Source: Lactiplantibacillus fabifermentans DSM 21115 (lineage in GTDB: Bacteria; Bacillota; Bacilli; Lactobacillales; Lactobacillaceae). Taken from it: 36,766 nucleotides of DNA. How positions within the stretch are numbered: position 1 is the first letter of the stretch; each line of letters starts with the position of its first letter. Positions 17,600 to 25,429 of this stretch are shown one piece after another. A program made the translations under genes and the position numbers. The stretch lies in assembly GCF_000498955.2 (NCBI RefSeq), contig NZ_AYGX02000155.1, positions 1 through 36,766 of the forward strand. The letters run 5' to 3'. Under the pieces are notes generated by a model. The model saw nothing but the letters and a program-made list of their open reading frames with translations, ran no database searches and had not been told where the DNA came from.

Positions 17600-17961
17600 G
17601 CCCCCTTGTAAGGGTCAAATTGCGTCAGACTGGGATGGAGGCGGGTATTTCGGGTTTTTAACGGGCTCAAAACCAATATATTAAAGTTTCGTGAGTTGCT
17701 AATTCGTTAATATTCGGAAAAAATGGCGAAAAACCCGGGTGAACTTGGTAGCGCTGCCAGATTGTTCGTGAATACTTACATTTAGTATGCAAAAAGACTC
17801 GCAACCACTTGTTGGCAGTTACGAGTCTTTTTAGTGTTCAGAAACGTTTGCTTTTGTAAGTTCAATTTAACACTGATTTTCATGACTTGCTATGCTACTC
17901 AGCCACAATTCTAATTAGCATTGTATAGGGATTAATCATTACTCTGCTAACTTGCCGAAAC
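17600..17961. other. Gene-free stretch between prs promoter and glmU end
   Basis: No gene is seen. CGGGTTTTT (17651-17659) and AAAAACCCG (17729-17737) form a distant inverted repeat; TGGTAGCGCTGCCA, a palindrome, follows near 17745. Then comes the terminator-like hairpin at 17791-17832. Confidence 0.5.
17791..17832. terminator. Terminator-like hairpin downstream of glmU
   Basis: AAAAAGACTCGCAAC pairs with GTTACGAGTCTTTTT (one mismatch), giving A and T runs on both sides, so it could work in either direction. It lies about 250 bp after glmU and beyond the family I repeat, so a glmU transcript ending here would include that repeat. Confidence 0.75.
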
Positions 17962-18070
17962 GCGTGAACCAAAGCTGAGAGCTGTGCTTGCTACGCCAAT
18001 CGGCCAATGCACAAACCGCATTAACCGCTTGGCTAGGCAATGCTCACTCTCAACCCGCTTTGGTTCACGC
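17962..18070 (-). repeat. Family I structured repeat, copy B
   Basis: The outer arms GCGTGAACCAAAGC (17962-17975) and GCTTTGGTTCACGC (18057-18070) are perfect complements. Their sequence differs from copy A. On the minus strand the middle stem is GAGAG/CTCTC and the internal loop GAGCATTGCCTAG faces GCGTAGCAAGC. The apical stem is imperfect around TTAATGC/GCATTGG. It starts 9 bp after the glmU stop codon and has the same orientation as glmU. Confidence 0.75.
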
Positions 18071-18078
18071 TCTGTTTT

Positions 18079-19461
18079 TTACATATTTTCCGGTTCGTGT
18101 GGCAATCTCTTCCAAAAATCTGGCTTATTCGTTTGCCGTGAACGGGCAATTGCCATGTCGTGGAAGTTTACATCGTCGGTGATGGTTGAACCCGCTGCGA
18201 TGAAGGAATGGTCAGCGACTTCCACTGGCGCAATAATGTTGGAATTGCTGCCGATGAAAGCGGAGTTGCCGACATTCGTGTGGTGCTTGTTGACACCATC
18301 ATAATTGATGAAGACGACCCCACAACCAACGTTGATATCTTCGCCTAACGTGGCATCGCCAACGTAAGTCAAATGGCCAACTTTAGTCCGGTTACCGATT
18401 TTAGCTTTTTTAACTTCCACAAAGTTACCTAAGTGAACGTGTTCGCCAATTTCAGCTTGGGGCCGTAAATGACTGTATGGGCCGATGTTGCTGTCAGCAT
18501 GCATGATGGAATCTTCTAAGAATGATGACGTGACCGTTACCCGGTCTTCAATCGTCATGTCATGGATTTCAGAATGAGCACCAATTAAGCAATCTTCACC
18601 AATCGTCGTATTACCTTTAATCAAAACACCAGGTTCGATAATCGTGTCGGCCCCAATTTTAACGCCAGCATCGATATAAGTATCTTCTGGATTAATGATG
18701 GAAACCCCATTGGCCATGTGTGCTTCGTTGATGCGCTTTTGCATCACTTTCGTTGCTTGAGCCAATGCGGAACGCGTATTAACGCCCATGGATTCATCAA
18801 AATCAGACATCCGATAAGCCGCTACCACGTCACCTTGGTCTTTCATAATTTGAATGACATCAGTTAAATAGTATTCGCCTTGCGCATTGTCATTCGTGAC
18901 TTGATGTAACGCCGCGAATAATTTTTGATTGTCGAAACAATAAACACCCGTGTTGATTTCATGGATTTCTTGTTCTTCTTTCGAAGCATCTTTTTGTTCA
19001 ACAATTTTTTCAACAATCCCTAGATGGTTACGCACCACGCGACCATAGCCTTGAGGATCGGGTGCTTCGGACGTCAAAACCGTCCCCGCAGCCCCTTTAG
19101 CTTGATGATATTCAAATAATTCTTGGAAAGTTTCTTCGCGGAATAATGGCGTATCACCACTGACGATTAACGTCATGCCGTCAGCATCCTTTAAAAGTGG
19201 TTCAGCTTGTAAGACGGCGTGGCCCGTACCGAGTTGTTCAGTTTGTTCAGCATACTTGGTCCGGTCACCTAAAGCTGCTTCAACGTCTTTGGCACCATGA
19301 CCAACAATGGTCACGATGTTATCCATCGAAGTTGCTTCAACTTGGGTCAACACATGGTCGACCATCGACTTGCCGCAAACTTTATGCAGCACTTTGACTA
19401 ACTTGGATTTCATCCGGGTCCCTTTACCAGCGGCCATGATGATTGCATTTTTGGTTGTCAT
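18079..19461 (-). CDS. glmU: Bifunctional UDP-GlcNAc pyrophosphorylase / GlcN-1-P acetyltransferase
   Basis: Makes UDP-GlcNAc, the precursor for peptidoglycan and teichoic acid synthesis. The 460-residue protein has an N-terminal nucleotidyltransferase domain ([21 protein letters not shown] at the start, about 1-228). A left-handed beta-helix acetyltransferase domain (about 250-455) follows, with many hexapeptide turns such as [15 protein letters not shown] and [17 protein letters not shown], the latter with the catalytic His. The start has AAGGAG about 11 bases upstream. It follows purR by 68 bp, so purR-glmU is likely an operon; the Bacillus yabJ and spoVG are missing between them. UDP-GlcNAc from this enzyme is the substrate of MurA2 in the same window. 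Confidence 0.97.
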   Translation of the reverse strand: MTTKNAIIMAAGKGTRMKSKLVKVLHKVCGKSMVDHVLTQVEATSMDNIVTIVGHGAKDVEAALGDRTKYAEQTEQLGTGHAVLQAEPLLKDADGMTLIVSGDTPLFREETFQELFEYHQAKGAAGTVLTSEAPDPQGYGRVVRNHLGIVEKIVEQKDASKEEQEIHEINTGVYCFDNQKLFAALHQVTNDNAQGEYYLTDVIQIMKDQGDVVAAYRMSDFDESMGVNTRSALAQATKVMQKRINEAHMANGVSIINPEDTYIDAGVKIGADTIIEPGVLIKGNTTIGEDCLIGAHSEIHDMTIEDRVTVTSSFLEDSIMHADSNIGPYSHLRPQAEIGEHVHLGNFVEVKKAKIGNRTKVGHLTYVGDATLGEDINVGCGVVFINYDGVNKHHTNVGNSAFIGSNSNIIAPVEVADHSFIAAGSTITDDVNFHDMAIARSRQTNKPDFWKRLPHEPENM

Positions 19462-19529
19462 TACAAATTTTCTCCTTAGTCTTCAGATAAGTCAATCATA
19501 CCAAAGTTTCGGATGGTTGACACAGTTAC

Positions 19530-20366
19530 TTAGTCTTCGGCGCCAAACACCTTTTCTAAGTAATTGCCGGGTACCACTTTGATGTCTTTTTCGCTGTCAT
19601 TGACACTAGTGACCGTCAATAATGACGTGTAATCGTCAATCAAGCGGTTACCGGCAAAAGCAGCTTCCGCAAAGACAGTGATGCCCACTAAATTCGCATC
19701 AAATTCTTCAATCAACGTCTTCATCCCGTTGATCGTGCCGCCGCCCTTCATGAAGTCGTCAACGATTAATACGTTGGCGCCTTCACTCAGGCTACGTTTC
19801 GATAATTCCATTTTTTTGATGCGTTCTGAAGAACCGGACACGTAGTTAACACTAACGGTCGAACCTTCGGTAATTTTGGAGTCATTGCGCACAATCACGA
19901 ATGGCACGTTCAAGTAAGTCGCGACGCTTTGCGCAATCGGAATCCCTTTAGTGGCCACCGTCATGACGGCATCAATTTGTTGGTTCAAGTATTGCGTGGC
20001 AATCACCCGACCCACTTGGCGTAAAATTTCTGGTTGGCCCAAAATATCTGACAAATAAACGTAGCCCCCAGGTAACACCCGGCTACCATCGGCCACTTTA
20101 GCTGTCATTTCATCAATAAAGGTTTGTGCTTCTTCTTTTAAAATGTAAGGAATGAAGCGCGTCCCACCAGCGGCGCCCGGAATCGTTTCCAAAATCCCCG
20201 TTCCGCGTACTTGGAATACCTTTTTCAAAATCGTTAAATCTTCACTGATTGAAGACTTCGCTGATTCATAACGTTCCGCAAAAAAAGTTAGTGATACTAA
20301 CGTATGGGGACGTTCCAACAAATAGCGCGTCTCATCAATCAATCGTTCGCCTCTGCGTACTTTCAT
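19530..20366 (-). CDS. purR: Purine operon regulator PurR
   Basis: A DNA-binding regulator of purine genes in Firmicutes that senses PRPP and, as recently understood, (p)ppGpp. The 278-residue protein has an N-terminal winged helix (about 1-72: RRGERLIDETRYLLERP, ESAKSSISEDLTILKKVF) and a phosphoribosyltransferase-fold domain. Its PRPP loop is VLIVDDFMKGGGTING (about 205-220). Length and motifs are typical of Bacillus PurR, which represses; lactococcal PurR activates, so the sign here is open. The start has GAGGTGGAAAG. A PurBox-like site lies about 60 bp upstream, so self-regulation is likely. glmU and then prs follow; prs makes the PRPP that this protein senses. Confidence 0.95.
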   Translation of the reverse strand: MKVRRGERLIDETRYLLERPHTLVSLTFFAERYESAKSSISEDLTILKKVFQVRGTGILETIPGAAGGTRFIPYILKEEAQTFIDEMTAKVADGSRVLPGGYVYLSDILGQPEILRQVGRVIATQYLNQQIDAVMTVATKGIPIAQSVATYLNVPFVIVRNDSKITEGSTVSVNYVSGSSERIKKMELSKRSLSEGANVLIVDDFMKGGGTINGMKTLIEEFDANLVGITVFAEAAFAGNRLIDDYTSLLTVTSVNDSEKDIKVVPGNYLEKVFGAED

Positions 20367-20420
20367 CTTTCCACCTCAACCTAATTCATCTTTTTAAAGT
20401 CCATGCAAAATGATAACACA

Positions 20421-20433
20421 AACGTTCGGAAAT
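20421..20433 (-). promoter_or_regulatory. PurBox-like site before purR
   Basis: On the minus strand ATTTCCGAACGTT matches the PurBox consensus AWWWCCGAACWWT at 12 of 13 positions. It is just upstream of a TATCAT -10 candidate. A second, poorer CCGA-containing site lies about 45 bp further upstream. Confidence 0.55.
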
Positions 20434-20545
20434 TAGGTAGCTTTTTGCTATATTTTTAGTAAACAATCGGAATTTCTTAACATTTACTGCTATTTTTTTG
20501 AATTGACGGGAAATTATGGGGTAAATTGAGAACAATTAATTTAGA

Positions 20546-20660
20546 GTGGTCAGGTCGGCGGGTAGTGACCGAGCATAGCCTAGTTATCACCCTTATTCGG
20601 TGGGGTTTCCGGATAAGGGTGATAACGTAGCTAAGCGGAGGTCACTGCCGACCTGACCAC
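20546..20660 (+). repeat. Family I structured repeat, copy C
   Basis: The outer arms GTGGTCAGGTCGGC (20546-20559) and GCCGACCTGACCAC (20647-20660) are perfect complements. Then come a GGGT bulge, the middle stem AGTGACC/GGTCACT, the internal loop GAGCATAGCCTAG (20571-20583) facing CGTAGCTAAGCGGA (20626-20639), and a perfect apical stem TTATCACCCTTA/TAAGGGTGATAA (20584-20595/20614-20625). GTTTC follows. It is the cleanest copy of the family. Confidence 0.82.
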
Positions 20661-20671
20661 GTTTCGGCCAC

Positions 20672-20707
20672 AAAAAAAGCCCTAGAACCAAAGTTCCAAG
20701 GCAATCA
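20672..20707 (-). terminator. Intrinsic terminator of the zinc transporter operon
   Basis: On the minus strand GCCTTGGAAC pairs with GTTCTAGGGC (wobbles included), followed by seven T. It starts a few bases after the permease stop codon. Confidence 0.82.
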
Positions 20708-20713
20708 ACCGAC

Positions 20714-21511
20714 CTAAGCCCCAACTCGTAACCGTTGGAAACCCAGCGCTGCAAAATAAAACAAACATTCAATTGAAGCAATAAAGAAACTGACCGGTAA
20801 ATTGGTCACATAACTCAAGTACAACCCGAGCCAAACACCAATCAACGCAAAGATGATTGATAACCCAATCATCTTGCTAACCGTATGCACGAAATAGCGA
20901 GCGGCCGCAGCCGGCAACGTCAATAAGATAAAAATCAACAATGACCCAACAATTTGAGCGGCAACACTGACACTCATCGCCACTAACACTAAGAACACCA
21001 CCGAAATCGCCGTGGTCCAGAGTCCACTGACTTTGGCGCCAATCGCATCGAACGAATCAAACTTCAACGGTCGATATAACCCGAGCATCACCAGTAAAAC
21101 AATCCCGGACAATACGGCCACACGAATCACGTCGGCATGGGCAATCCCAATGACACTCCCAAACAAAATGCTCGTCGCGTAACTCGAAGTTTGGTTAGAC
21201 AGCGATAGGAATAAAATCCCAAGTCCGATAAACAAAGCTGAAATTGCTGAAATTGAGGCTTCACGCCGGGATTGTTTGACACTCATTTGACCGACAATTA
21301 CGGAACTAATAACGGTAAAAATCAACATCCCGCTCAAAGCGGTCCAGCCCATGAAAATTCCAAAGGCGGCCCCAGCAAACCCGATTTCAGACAACGTATG
21401 CGTCAAGAAGGATAAGTTCCGGGCAATGACAAACACGCCAATCGTCCCACAAATAATAGCAATAAACGTCCCTGCTAAATAGGCGTTTTGCATAAACGCT
21501 AAACTAAACAT
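20714..21511 (-). CDS. Zinc/manganese-type ABC transporter permease (ABC-3 family)
   Basis: A 265-residue integral membrane permease of the ZnuB/AdcB/MntB family, with about seven or eight helices. The family loop GFAGAAFGIFMGWTALSG lies near residues 43-60, and the C-terminal half holds the usual VGSLLIFILLTLPAAAARY (about 186-204). It imports a divalent metal with the ATPase encoded just upstream; the two genes overlap by 8 bp (ATGTTTAG), so translation is coupled. The operator upstream looks like a Zur box, which favours zinc. No substrate-binding protein gene is next to it, so a ZnuA/AdcA partner must be elsewhere. Confidence 0.92.
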   Translation of the reverse strand: MFSLAFMQNAYLAGTFIAIICGTIGVFVIARNLSFLTHTLSEIGFAGAAFGIFMGWTALSGMLIFTVISSVIVGQMSVKQSRREASISAISALFIGLGILFLSLSNQTSSYATSILFGSVIGIAHADVIRVAVLSGIVLLVMLGLYRPLKFDSFDAIGAKVSGLWTTAISVVFLVLVAMSVSVAAQIVGSLLIFILLTLPAAAARYFVHTVSKMIGLSIIFALIGVWLGLYLSYVTNLPVSFFIASIECLFYFAALGFQRLRVGA

Positions 21512-22196
21512 TGGTTACCTCCTTCAGTTGTTCAATCGACATGTCTGCCATGTCGCCAAACTGTTGCTCCCCTGGGCGTAATGCCAAATAATGTTTCGCA
21601 TATTTTTTCGCCAATGGTAAATCATGGGTCACAAAGAAGACGGTAATATCACTAGTTTGGTTCAAATTCTGAACTAAATCTAACAATTCATATTTCATTT
21701 CATTATCTAAACTGGCCGTTGATTCATCCAAAATCAACAGTTTCGGTTGTTCAACAATCGCTTGGGCCAAGTACGCCCGTTGCTTTTCGCCCCCGGACGC
21801 CATCCCTAATGGTCGTTGGGCGATTTTTTTCACATTGGTCACTGCCATAGCCGTCCGCACTTGTTGGTGTTCAGCTTTCGTCAACCATGGTAGCCAGCCA
21901 TGCACGTTCAAACCGACAAAATCTTCAATCGTTAATGGATATTCTTGGTCCAAATTCCGAAATTGTGGGACATAGCCAATCTTAGTGGCCTTTTTATTCG
22001 GAAAATACTTAATCTGACCAGAAGTTGGTTTCAACATGCCGAGCAAGGCCCGAATCAAAGTTGTTTTTCCAACCCCGTTTTCACCGATGACCGTGACAAA
22101 GTCGCCACGATCAATCTTAAAATTCAAATCCTCAAAAACTTGGTTATTGGGAAACGCGATCCCCAAGTGCTCAACGGCAATTAAGGGTTCCGTCAT
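21504..22196 (-). CDS. Zinc/manganese-type ABC transporter ATP-binding protein
   Basis: A 230-residue ABC ATPase. Walker A is GENGVGKTTL (about residues 38-47), the Q-loop is in IGYVPQFRN, the signature is a divergent ASGGEKQRAYLAQA (about 133-146), and Walker B is LLILDESTASLD (about 154-165), followed by the switch His in FFVTHD. The family is that of ZnuC/AdcC/MntB, as judged from short length and the ABC-3 permease partner. It is the first gene of the operon, behind a TTGACA promoter and a Zur-like palindrome. Confidence 0.93.
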   Translation of the reverse strand: MTEPLIAVEHLGIAFPNNQVFEDLNFKIDRGDFVTVIGENGVGKTTLIRALLGMLKPTSGQIKYFPNKKATKIGYVPQFRNLDQEYPLTIEDFVGLNVHGWLPWLTKAEHQQVRTAMAVTNVKKIAQRPLGMASGGEKQRAYLAQAIVEQPKLLILDESTASLDNEMKYELLDLVQNLNQTSDITVFFVTHDLPLAKKYAKHYLALRPGEQQFGDMADMSIEQLKEVTNV

Positions 22197-22224
22197 ATTT
22201 TTGCCCCCGTCTCTCTCTTATGGT

Positions 22225-22245
22225 AAATAGTAATGATTACTGTTT
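22225..22245. promoter_or_regulatory. Zur-like operator of the zinc transporter operon
   Basis: The 21-bp site AAATAG-TAATGATTA-CTGTTT has a perfect AGTAATGATTACT core (one central base). It is close to the Bacillus Zur box (AAATCGTAATGATTACGATTT). It covers the transcript start expected from the adjacent promoter, the right place for zinc-dependent repression. Confidence 0.72.
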
Positions 22246-22246
22246 T

Positions 22247-22274
22247 AGTTTACCTGAATTCGATTATTTGTCAA
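22247..22274 (-). promoter_or_regulatory. Promoter of the zinc transporter operon
   Basis: On the minus strand a perfect TTGACA (22269-22274) and TAAACT (22247-22252) are 16 bp apart, with the Zur-like site directly downstream. Confidence 0.6.
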
Positions 22275-22281
22275 TAGTAGA

Positions 22282-22396
22282 GTGGCACCCCCGGCGTTTA
22301 GCTCCCGAGCATAGCCTAGCAAGTGACATTAGGCGGTGCCCTTTCCGTTTAATGTCACTTGCGTAGCTAAGCGGAGGGCGCTGCCGGGGGTGCCGC
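22282..22396 (+). repeat. Family I structured repeat, copy D
   Basis: The arms GTGGCACCCCCGGC (22282-22295) and GCCGGGGGTGCCGC (22383-22396) pair with one wobble. The internal loop GAGCATAGCCTAG (22307-22319) faces GCGTAGCTAAGCGGA (from 22361). The apical stem is a perfect GCAAGTGACATTA/TAATGTCACTTGC (22319-22331/22350-22362). It starts 8 bp upstream of the zinc transporter -35 hexamer. Confidence 0.82.
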
Positions 22397-22785
22397 GTTA
22401 CAACTATATAACTAGGAAAGCTTTAGCCATGGGCATTGCATGGGGGGCTTTCCCATGTGATGACCGTGACGTAGCTAGGTGGCCGGTGCTATCGGGGGTG
22501 CCGCGTTTCAACTATATAACTAGGAAAAGCCCAACTCTGACATTACAAAGGCATTTTTCAAACAATCAAAAAACTACAATTTTGAAAACTATGTAAATAA
22601 CAACCACTATTACTGATAGTACCAAACAAAGTAAGATTAACGACACCAATAATTGGACGCGATTTTCGTAATCACAACCAAATAGTATTCCATTTTACTG
22701 ATTGTAAGCACAATTCAGTTGTGAGTCAGTTGCAATGAAACCTACTAAATTAGCGTGGCACCATTATTATCAAAAAAGCAATCTA
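22397..22785. other. Gene-free stretch with a degenerate family I half copy
   Basis: After the half copy at 22470-22527, about 250 bp of AT-rich sequence runs to the family II repeat. No gene, promoter or terminator is supported. Confidence 0.5.
22470..22527 (+). repeat. Family I repeat, partial 3' copy next to copy D
   Basis: CGTAGCTAGGTGG, then the arm GGGGGTGCCGCG, GTTTC and ACTATATAACTAGGAAA repeat the end of copy D (22386-22419) about 108 bp further on. The preceding GGGCATTGC and a small ATGGG...CCCAT hairpin may be the remains of a 5' half. Confidence 0.6.
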
Positions 22786-22966
22786 GCTGCCAGCTGACCG
22801 TAATGGAAGCCGCCATGCAGGTGGCGTTAACGGGATTGGGCTATATCCCGTCTACACTACGGACGCCTTTTGAGACTCGGGTTTCAGGCTCAAAAGCGAG
22901 GTTCAAGACCGCTTCTCAGGCTTGGACCGGTCCCCATGGCGGCTGGAATTACGGTCAGCTGGCAGC
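22786..22966 (-). repeat. Family II multibranch structured repeat, copy e
   Basis: Arms of about 29 bp (22786-22814 and 22938-22966) keep the TCC/TCC internal loop. On the minus strand the P hairpin has loop CCTGAGAAGCGGT, Q is CTTTTGAG/CTCAAAAG and R is GTAGTGTAGACGGGAT/ATCCCGTTAACGCCAC. It is the closest relative of copy c. It lies 70 bp beyond the terminator of the glycosyltransferase gene. Confidence 0.8.
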
Positions 22967-23033
22967 GGCAATTTCAGCCCCAACAACATTGAAACAAACT
23001 CCAGGCGGCACGTTGCAACGAAGAAAAACAGTC

Positions 23034-23061
23034 AAAAAAAAGACGGCTAAAATCAGCCGTC
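23034..23061 (-). terminator. Intrinsic terminator of the GT8 gene
   Basis: On the minus strand GACGGCT pairs with AGCCGTC around a six-base loop, followed by seven or more T, 9 bases after the stop codon. Confidence 0.85.
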
Positions 23062-23070
23062 AAACATGCC

Positions 23071-23928
23071 CTACGATTCAACTTCTTCTACCGGTTCAGC
23101 GGCCGCGACAAAGCGGTCAACTTGTTGTTGATAGTTCAAAAATAAACTCGTAAATTTGCTATCACTGCTTGCATCCCACGGTTTCGGCGTCCCACAATAG
23201 TGGAGCAATACCGTATGTTGCATGACCCAGTGAATATCATGTTGGGTCAAATTACGCGTCTGGTAGATCAAATACTTACGCGTATCATAATTCCAGACTT
23301 CTTCGTCAATCTCTAAAATATCGTTACCGTATAAGAAATTCAGAATATCCTGGTCTGGTAAAATTAACAAATCGCTATATTTTTCAATCGTCGCCGTAAT
23401 ATCTTCAGCGTTGATTTTTTCCCGCGCCTGGTCAACGTCAATGACTAATACGCCAGAATTAAAGTAACTCGTAGTCGTCCCTAAGCGAATCTTGTTCACG
23501 CTATCGACTAAGTTCGTCACACCACGATGAACGGCGGCCGCCAGCATCTTGCCACCTAAGTCCAATTCCCATAATGGTCGAATCTCATTAATCACCACAA
23601 TATCCGGGTCTAAATAAATCACACGATGGACCGTGGCTGGTAAGATTTGGCCACATAACAAACGAAAATACATTTCTTGGGGATAACGCTCAATCAGCGG
23701 CGTTTGCGCCACAAAATCTGGTGTCACTTTCACATTACTCAAGTCCCAGCCAAACGCCGTCGTCAGTTGTTCGACACTCGCGACTTCGGCCGGAGTCATC
23801 TCGGCATGCACGAGCCACAAATGAATTTTTTCAGCCGGATTGTTTGCATGTAACGACCACAACATGACTTTTAACGGCGGTAAATAGCCGGCATTCAGCG
23901 TGACTAACACATTCATTTCATCAGCCAT
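23071..23928 (-). CDS. Family 8 glycosyltransferase
   Basis: A 285-residue GT8 (retaining, GT-A fold) enzyme, probably cytoplasmic. The nucleotide-sugar site shows in MNVLVTLNAGYLPPL at the start, the metal-binding DxD is Asp107-Pro-Asp109 in YLDPDIVV, and FNSGVLVIDVD (about 156-166) and LPDQDILN (about 191-198) are family motifs. The C-terminal HYCGTPKPWD matches the GT8 HxxGxxKPW motif. Donor and acceptor are unknown; cell-wall polymers or glycolipids are common targets. Length is close to a single-domain GT8. The ATG has GGAGGTG upstream. It follows the alpha/beta hydrolase gene by 14 bp, and the two form an operon ended by a strong terminator. Confidence 0.9.
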   Translation of the reverse strand: MADEMNVLVTLNAGYLPPLKVMLWSLHANNPAEKIHLWLVHAEMTPAEVASVEQLTTAFGWDLSNVKVTPDFVAQTPLIERYPQEMYFRLLCGQILPATVHRVIYLDPDIVVINEIRPLWELDLGGKMLAAAVHRGVTNLVDSVNKIRLGTTTSYFNSGVLVIDVDQAREKINAEDITATIEKYSDLLILPDQDILNFLYGNDILEIDEEVWNYDTRKYLIYQTRNLTQHDIHWVMQHTVLLHYCGTPKPWDASSDSKFTSLFLNYQQQVDRFVAAAEPVEEVES

Positions 23929-23942
23929 CTCGACACCTCCGC

Positions 23943-24887
23943 TTAGTTTAACCCAACTTGTTCAGTTAAAAATTCGTTAACCACCGCTTGGTAGCGGTCG
24001 GGATGCGTGCGAATCGCCTGAACATGCCCGGCATCCGTATCAATATATAAGCCCTTTTGTTGTGGGAGTTGTTCATACAATAAGTGCGCATTGCGAACGG
24101 GCACCGTTTGGTCACGTGTCCCGTGAATCATTAAGATTGGTAAGCCGCCCACTTTGACTTGTTGTAAAATTTCGCCATCGCTAAAAGCATAGCCAGCATT
24201 ATTGCGCGCAATCCGGTTGGCCATCGGCATGATTGGATAAATCGGCAGATGGAATTTATGACTCAAACGGAACTTCGCTTCATCATATAAATTCGCATAG
24301 CCACTGTCTTCAATAATGGCTTTAACATTATCTGGCAAGGGTTCGCCACTAGTCGCCATGACCGTCGCCGCGCCCATCGAAATCCCCATCATTACGATGT
24401 CAATATCGTCACCAAGCTGATTTAAGGCCATTGCCACCCAGCGTTCATAGTCCAGGCGATCGAGCCAACCATACCCAATCGTATGACCTTCAGAATCACC
24501 AAATGCGCGGGCATCCGGCATCAAAACATCATAGCCTAAACTCATAAAAATCCGCGCATACGGTACCATTTGCTCGCGTGAATGCCCTAAGCCATGCGCT
24601 AAGATCGCCAAGCGACCGACATGGTGTTGGTTGGGAATATATGTCGCAACCAAGTTCAGGCCGTCAAAAGTTTGCATTAACCATTGTTGCTTGGGTTGTT
24701 TTTCATACCAAAAGTTTTCAATTTCAGTATTTTCTGACCGTGACAAATCTTGGCCATGGCGTTTTTGTTCATCGCTCACGTGCATGGCAAAGTTATACGC
24801 CACCATGCCACCCATTAGGGACCCGGCATACGTCGTCGCCCCCACGACCCCGGCTAATTTCAAGCCTAATTTTGTTGATTGCTTCAT
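23943..24887 (-). CDS. Membrane-anchored alpha/beta hydrolase
   Basis: A 314-residue serine hydrolase of the alpha/beta fold. The N-terminal hydrophobic segment (about residues 5-32) is a probable uncleaved membrane anchor. HGLGHSREQM forms the oxyanion region, the nucleophile is Ser170 in GISMGAA, the acid is Asp in HGTRDQTVP (about 266), and the base is His in DAGHVQAI (about 291). It resembles BAAT/DUF1749-like and Bacillus YqkD-type hydrolases, whose substrates are unknown. I start at the ATG at 24887 because GAGGTGGG stands just before it; a GTG three codons earlier overlaps that site. The GT8 gene follows at 14 bp. Confidence 0.88.
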   Translation of the reverse strand: MKQSTKLGLKLAGVVGATTYAGSLMGGMVAYNFAMHVSDEQKRHGQDLSRSENTEIENFWYEKQPKQQWLMQTFDGLNLVATYIPNQHHVGRLAILAHGLGHSREQMVPYARIFMSLGYDVLMPDARAFGDSEGHTIGYGWLDRLDYERWVAMALNQLGDDIDIVMMGISMGAATVMATSGEPLPDNVKAIIEDSGYANLYDEAKFRLSHKFHLPIYPIMPMANRIARNNAGYAFSDGEILQQVKVGGLPILMIHGTRDQTVPVRNAHLLYEQLPQQKGLYIDTDAGHVQAIRTHPDRYQAVVNEFLTEQVGLN

Positions 24888-25429
24888 CAAACCCACCTCA
24901 TTTCACTTTAATTTAACCATACCTACCACCATTTGTGCATAATTAACCATTTTCATTTCAATTTTCTTAACTTGTTGTTATTTGCCACCTACCTGCGAAC
25001 TGACAAAACACTAAAACATGCCAACCATTGTAAGCCAAAGCACGACCTCACCAGTTGAACTTGGCCGAGGTGCTGATACCTTAAATTTAGCAGCTGAGTA
25101 TCTTACCCCTTCTCCCACAACTAACGGGGCGTAATCCTTGCCCAACTAATCAATTATTTATTCAAATCAAACAATTGATACCTCGTTTAGCCGAGAGGGC
25201 GGTCCCGCCGATGCTCAGTGGTGAAATTGCACTTGGCGAGTGTTTTGGGCTCGCCTAGTGCAAGGCCGAGCTTTGAGACGTGGTTTTCGGCTCAAAGTCG
25301 TGCCCACCACGTTCCAGCATCGGCGGGACCAACCGGCAGGCGGCAAGCACCGCTACCACTGCCTAACCACCCCAATAAAAAAGTACGCACTACTAAAGAT
25401 TAGTAGTCCGTACCAGGTTACCAGTTTGA
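24888..25429. other. Intergenic stretch between hydrolase and ispE
   Basis: It holds the compact family II repeat (25201-25330). A hairpin AGCAC..CCTC/GAGG..TGCT lies near 25035-25075. No gene is supported; frames of 60-70 codons around 25218-25449 run through the repeat. Confidence 0.5.
25201..25330 (-). repeat. Family II structured repeat, compact copy f
   Basis: The arms GGTCCCGCCGATGCT (25201-25215) and AGCATCGGCGGGACC (25316-25330) are perfect complements. On the minus strand hairpin P is shrunk to CGTG-gtggg-CACG and lacks the AGCGGT loop. Q is CTTTGAG/CTCAAAG with GAGCC facing GTCTC, and R is TTGCACTAGGCGAG/CTCGCCAAGTGCAA. It keeps GGCC between Q and R. The hairpin number is conserved in a copy 30-60 bp shorter than the others. 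Confidence 0.75.

Larger units (their letters stand above)
20367..20671. other. Intergenic stretch between purR and the zinc transporter
   Basis: It holds the purR leader with a PurBox and a family I repeat (copy C). No further gene is seen. Confidence 0.6.

Noticed and set aside
17962-18070. Copy B as the glmU terminator
   Set aside because: No T run follows the hairpin in the direction of glmU; a proper terminator-like hairpin occurs about 130 bp further on.
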